Positions 13,007-16,422 of a stretch of 16,422 nt of DNA are shown here, piece after piece; positions within the stretch are counted from its first letter, which is position 1, and each line of letters opens with the position of its first letter. The stretch comes from JBDSLU01 sp039916225 (GTDB taxonomy: Bacteria > Acidobacteriota > Vicinamibacteria > Vicinamibacterales > Vicinamibacteraceae). The DNA lies in NCBI GenBank assembly GCA_039916225.1, contig JBDSLU010000436.1, positions 1 to 16,422 of the forward strand, read 5' to 3'. The notes under the pieces were generated by a model that saw only the letters and a program-made list of their open reading frames with translations, searched no databases and was not told the DNA's origin. The translations under genes and the position numbers were made by a program.

Positions 13007-14479
13007 GTGTCCGACCGCCTGACCTTCAATCACGGAGCCTCGGCCCTCTCGCCGCGCCTGATCGGCCGCCACGAGCGCGGCGGCCGGGCCGGCCGGAGCC
13101 GTCATCGCCGCGACCGCCCCGACGCCTGGTCGGGTCCAGGTCCGCTGGCGCGCGAGGGTGTGTCCCGGGACATGGCCCGGGCCGAGCGGCCCGACCTGAG
13201 CTACTGGGGCGTGTTCGCGTTCACGGCGCTGCTGTTCTTCCGGCCGCAGGACACCCTGCCGATGCTCGAACCGCTGCATCTGCCGGAAATCGCCGCCGTC
13301 GTCGGCCTCATCGCCATGGTGCTGCGGCGAGCCGGTCGCGGCCTGCCGCCGGTGCCGGCGGTGCGGGACTTCGCACCGCTCGCCGCGTTCGGGGGCGTCA
13401 TGCTCCTCACGGCGCCGTTCTCGATCTGGCCGAGCGGCGCGCTCGGGACGTTCACCGACCTGTTCCTCAAGGTCGTCCTGGTATTCGTGCTGCTGACGCA
13501 TGCGCTGAGCAGCCCACGCCTGCTGCGCCGCTTCACCTGGCTGATCGTCGTCGCCATGGGCTACATCGCCTTCCGCGGCTGGATCGACTACGCCTCCGGC
13601 AACAACCTGCTGCAGGGCGAGCGGCTGCAGGGCGCCGTCCCGGGGCTGATGGGCAACCCCAACGACCTGGCCATGAACATGGTCACTTTCCTGCCCTTCG
13701 CGGCCTTTGCCGCCCTCGGCCGCGGCAAGGCGCTGGCGCGGCTCTTCGCCGCCGGCGTGACGCTGCTCATGCTCGGCACGATCCTGTTCGCCAAGTCGCG
13801 CGGGGGCTTCCTCGCGCTGGCGGTGACCGGCGTGTTGATCGTCGCCCAGTCCGGGCGGCTGCGACCGGGCCTGGCCGCGCTCCTGGTCGTCGGCACGCTG
13901 GTCGCGACGCCGCTCATGCCGCAGTCCTTCTGGACGCGCCTCTCGAGCATCGTCAATTCCGAGGACGACGAAACCGGCTCCCGCGAAGCTCGCGTCGTCC
14001 TCCTCCAGGACGGTGTGAAGGCGTTCAGCGATCATCCGTTCACCGGGGTCGGCGCCGGCCAGTTCCAGAACTACAACCCGCCGGACCGGCAGGAGTTGTG
14101 GCGGGAGACGCACAACGTCGAACTGCAGGTACTCACGGAGCTCGGGCTCATCGGCGGGATGGCCTTCGTATGGATGCTGGTGCAGGGGGGCCGCACCGCG
14201 TTCACGGTGTGGCAGGCCCTGCGACCGCGCCGCCGGCTGAATGGCGCGGCCGAGGCCGATCCGGCTTTCGCCCCGCACGAGCGCGAGTGGATGCGCGCGC
14301 ACGTCGGCGCCTGCATCGCCGCCTTCGCCGGCTGGCTGGTGTGCGCGCAGTTCGGATCGATCGGCTACTACTGGACGCTCTACTACGTCCTGGCGCTGAT
14401 CGTCGCCGCGCGCGAGACCCTGGCCCGGCGTCTCGACTGGGCATCGGTCGGCGTCGCGCGTGGAGGGGCCGCGGCATGA
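13007..14479 (+). CDS. O-antigen ligase/polymerase-like (Wzy-type) membrane protein
   Basis: This encodes 490 residues from GTG 13007. After a 55-residue Arg/Gly-rich cytoplasmic head come many membrane helices (from YWGVFAFTALLFF on), a loop with GLMGNPNDLAMNM, and the large periplasmic loop with the Wzy_C marks: REARVVLLQDGVKAFSDHP, TGVGAGQF (346-353) and THN (368-370) followed by ELQVLTELGLIGG. These enzymes polymerise or transfer lipid-linked glycans in the periplasm; in this operon polymerase is the natural role. The start is not certain: ATG 13172 (MARAERPD) would remove the Arg-rich head, but third-position GC is high from 13007 on, which supports the longer form. No good ribosome site precedes 13007. 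The stop overlaps the GT4 gene (ATGA). Confidence 0.88.
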   Translation: MSDRLTFNHGASALSPRLIGRHERGGRAGRSRHRRDRPDAWSGPGPLAREGVSRDMARAERPDLSYWGVFAFTALLFFRPQDTLPMLEPLHLPEIAAVVGLIAMVLRRAGRGLPPVPAVRDFAPLAAFGGVMLLTAPFSIWPSGALGTFTDLFLKVVLVFVLLTHALSSPRLLRRFTWLIVVAMGYIAFRGWIDYASGNNLLQGERLQGAVPGLMGNPNDLAMNMVTFLPFAAFAALGRGKALARLFAAGVTLLMLGTILFAKSRGGFLALAVTGVLIVAQSGRLRPGLAALLVVGTLVATPLMPQSFWTRLSSIVNSEDDETGSREARVVLLQDGVKAFSDHPFTGVGAGQFQNYNPPDRQELWRETHNVELQVLTELGLIGGMAFVWMLVQGGRTAFTVWQALRPRRRLNGAAEADPAFAPHEREWMRAHVGACIAAFAGWLVCAQFGSIGYYWTLYYVLALIVAARETLARRLDWASVGVARGGAAA

Positions 14480-15582
14480 GCCTGCGCGTGGCCATCGTGG
14501 CGCCGACGCTGGAGATTCTCGGCGGGCATTCGGTGCAGGCGGCGGCACTGCTGGACGGTTGGCAGGGCGACGCCGGCGACGTCGACGCGTGGCTGGTGCC
14601 GATCAATCCGGCGCCGCCGGCGTGGCTGGCCGGCGCCGCGCGCGTCCGCTACGTCCGGACGCTGGTGACGCAGATCGCCTACTGGCCGCTGCTGTGGCGC
14701 GAGCTGCGGCGGGCCGACGTGGTCCACGTCTTCTCGGCGTCGTATACGTCGTTCCTGCTGTCGCCGCTGCCGGCGTGGCTGGTGGCACGCGCCTTCGGCA
14801 AGCCGGTCCTCCTCAACTACCACAGCGGCGAGGCCGACGATCATCTGCGCCGATCGCGGCTGGCGCGGGCGGTGCTGCGGCGCGTCGGCCCGACCATCGT
14901 GCCATCGCGGTTCCTGGTCGACGTCTTTGCCCGCTTCCGTCTGGCCGCCGAGGCGATCCCGAACATCATCGACCGCGAGCGGTTCCGGTTCCGGCCCCGC
15001 GAGCGTCTGCGACCGCGCCTGCTGTCGACACGCAACTTCGAGGCGAACTACAACGTCGCCTGCACGCTGCGAGCCTTCGCGCGCGTCCAGGCGCGTCATC
15101 CCGACGCCACGCTGACGGTGATCGGGTCCGGCTCGCAGGCGGCCTCGCTGCAGGAGCAGGCCGCCTCGCTCGGCTTGCGCGGCGTCACGTTCACCGGCCG
15201 CGTGGCGCCCGCCGACATGGCGCGCTACCTCGACGAGGCCGACATCTACCTGCAGACGCCCGCGGTCGACAACATGCCGCTGTCGGTGCTCGAAGCGTTC
15301 TCGAGCGGTCTCCCGGTGATCTCGACCGACGCCGGCGGCGTGCGCACGATGCTCACCCACGACGTGCACGGCCTGCTCGCGCCGCTCGATGACGACGCCG
15401 CGGTCGCCGACAACATCTGCCGGCTGCTCGAGGAGCCCGGCCTCGGCGCGCGTCTGGCCGCCGCGGCGCGGCGCGAGACCGACGCCTGCGTCTGGGACGC
15501 CGTCCGCGATCGGTGGGCCGCGGCGTATGCCCGGCTGGTCCGGCCGTCGCTGGCGGCCGTCGCGGCTCCCGAGCATCCGTGA
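14476..15582 (+). CDS. Family 4 (GT-B) glycosyltransferase
   Basis: This encodes 368 residues. GGAGG (14462-14466) lies 9 bases before the ATG, which overlaps the polymerase stop. The N-terminal domain begins MSLRVAIVAPTLEILGGHSVQA with the glycine-rich acceptor loop (GGHSVQA, 16-22), and NYHSGEADDH is at 114-123. The C-terminal Rossmann domain has STRNFEANYNV (184-193), LTVIGSGSQ (213-221), FTGRV (239-243) and the donor-binding motif DNMPLSVLE (265-273), a D-x7-E form of the EX7E motif, followed by GLPVISTDAGGV (278-289). It adds a sugar from a nucleotide-sugar donor to the lipid-linked repeat unit on the cytoplasmic face; the sugar is not known. No membrane helix is seen. It is followed by a 1-base overlap (TGATG) to the next gene. 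Confidence 0.92.
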   Translation: MSLRVAIVAPTLEILGGHSVQAAALLDGWQGDAGDVDAWLVPINPAPPAWLAGAARVRYVRTLVTQIAYWPLLWRELRRADVVHVFSASYTSFLLSPLPAWLVARAFGKPVLLNYHSGEADDHLRRSRLARAVLRRVGPTIVPSRFLVDVFARFRLAAEAIPNIIDRERFRFRPRERLRPRLLSTRNFEANYNVACTLRAFARVQARHPDATLTVIGSGSQAASLQEQAASLGLRGVTFTGRVAPADMARYLDEADIYLQTPAVDNMPLSVLEAFSSGLPVISTDAGGVRTMLTHDVHGLLAPLDDDAAVADNICRLLEEPGLGARLAAAARRETDACVWDAVRDRWAAAYARLVRPSLAAVAAPEHP

Positions 15583-16422
15583 TGCGCGCGCCCCGCCTCC
15601 TCCGACGCGTCGCCGCGATGCCGGCGACGGAAATCCGCGACCGCGTGGCCGGCACGGTCCGCCGTGAAGCGGCGCGGCTCGCCCACCGGGCGCGCCCATC
15701 GGGGTGGCGGCGCGGCGACCTCGCCGCAGCGCTGGTGCCATTGACCGGCGAGATCGCCGGCGCGATCACGCACCTGTCGGCCGGACGGGCCGACGACGCG
15801 CACCGGGCCCTCGCCCGGCACTTCGCGGTCCGCCCGCGGCGCTGGCCGATCACGCCGGCGACGCGCGAAGCGGTGGCCCGGGCAATCCGCGAGCGCGTCC
15901 CCGACGCCGTGACCGAGGCGACCCGTCGCGCCGACGCGATCGCCGGCGGCCGCTTCGATCTGCTCGGCTATCGCGATCTCCGCTTCGACCCACCCGGCGG
16001 CGACGCCGACGGCATCGACTGGCATCGCGATCCGGTCCACGACCGGACCGCCCCGCAGCTGTTCTGGAGCGAGGTGCCGTATCTCGATCCGGCCTGCGGC
16101 GATCACAAGATCATCTGGGAACTGAACCGCCACCAGCACTTCCTCGCCCTGGCCCGGGCGTGGGCGCTCGGGGGGCATCGGCCGTCACGGGCGACCTTCG
16201 TCCGGCATCTCGCCGGCTGGATGGAGGCCAATCCTCCGCTCGTCGGCATCAACTGGGCCAGCATGCTGGAGCTGGCGCTGCGATCGATCTCGTGGATCTG
16301 GGCCCTCGAGTGCTTCGTCGAGCCGCCGGATCGGGCCGGCCTGCCGGTCGACCCGCCCGTCGACGCGCAGCCGTGGATCGTCGATCTGCTGCTCGGTCTC
16401 GATCGCCAGCTGCATCAGGTCG
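15582..16422 (+). CDS. Heparinase II/III (alginate lyase) family protein, 3' end cut by window
   Basis: The ATG at 15582 shares its A with the GT4 stop (TGATG). Translation is open to the window end, 280 residues visible. The N-terminus is Arg-rich without a clear signal peptide. WHRDP begins at residue 147, DHKIIWELNRHQH at 174-186, and GINWASMLELALRSISWIWALE follows near 226: these are conserved in the N-terminal helical toroid of heparinase II/III proteins found in EPS loci. The C-terminal beta-sandwich lies outside. Known members are lyases acting on uronic-acid-containing polysaccharides. Inside a synthesis operon it may trim or recycle the product, which would hint at uronic acids in the polymer. 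Catalytic residues cannot be checked because the domain is incomplete. Confidence 0.85.
   Translation, partial: MRAPRLLRRVAAMPATEIRDRVAGTVRREAARLAHRARPSGWRRGDLAAALVPLTGEIAGAITHLSAGRADDAHRALARHFAVRPRRWPITPATREAVARAIRERVPDAVTEATRRADAIAGGRFDLLGYRDLRFDPPGGDADGIDWHRDPVHDRTAPQLFWSEVPYLDPACGDHKIIWELNRHQHFLALARAWALGGHRPSRATFVRHLAGWMEANPPLVGINWASMLELALRSISWIWALECFVEPPDRAGLPVDPPVDAQPWIVDLLLGLDRQLHQV

Noticed and set aside
1..16422. tRNA, rRNA, CRISPR arrays, insertion sequences, integrases, phage genes
   Set aside because: Read through both strands; no repeat-spacer pattern, transposase motif, terminal inverted repeats or structured RNA signature was recognised. Small RNAs without strong structure cannot be excluded by eye.

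Overview
The window is very GC-rich, densely coding DNA with GTG starts and overlapping stop/start codons. It reads as part of an exopolysaccharide (EPS) biosynthesis and export locus of a Gram-negative bacterium. Gene content and protein style (sigma-54 regulator, DUF362 protein, CapK-like ligase, Wza/barrel/Wzz/kinase set, PEP-CTERM/exosortase-type ATPase, secreted beta-helix protein) suggest an acidobacterium of the Vicinamibacteria type. A myxobacterium-like host is possible; taxonomy is inferred from style, not from a marker gene.

Layout. (1) 2-613 (+) is the C-terminal part of an NtrC-family sigma-54 activator, cut by the window edge. (2) 633-2192 (-) is a secreted right-handed beta-helix protein, convergent with the regulator. 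(3) 2193-2306 is a short divergent control region with a sigma-54-like promoter on each strand. (4) 2307-5119 (+) is a coupled pair: a DUF362 protein and a PaaK/CapK-type adenylate-forming enzyme. (5) 5120-5227 is a control region with dyad repeats and a very good sigma-54 promoter. (6) 5228-16422 (+) is one long operon: short Wza-like export protein, outer-membrane beta-barrel, Wzz-like chain-length protein, CpsD/CapB-type ATPase, EpsB-type initiating glycosylphosphotransferase, exosortase-system-type AAA ATPase, GT2 glycosyltransferase, a 37-residue membrane protein, O-antigen-polymerase-like protein, GT4 glycosyltransferase and the start of a heparinase II/III-type protein, which runs off the end.

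How the parts fit: the glycosylphosphotransferase loads the first sugar-phosphate on undecaprenyl phosphate, the GT2 and GT4 enzymes extend the repeat unit, the Wzy-like protein polymerises it, the Wzz/kinase pair sets chain length, and the Wza-like protein and barrel carry the polymer across the periplasm and outer membrane. The heparinase-type protein and perhaps the beta-helix protein may cut or remodel it. A sigma-54 activator beside two strong sigma-54 promoter matches suggests the locus is switched on as a sigma-54 regulon. No Wzx flippase, exosortase or PEP-CTERM substrate is visible here.

The most unusual observation is that the two plus-strand sigma-54 promoters end exactly the same short distance before an ATG, so each transcript should start within a few bases of the start codon (near-leaderless). 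No rRNA, tRNA, CRISPR array, insertion sequence or integrase was seen, and no gene-free stretch exceeds about 115 bases.
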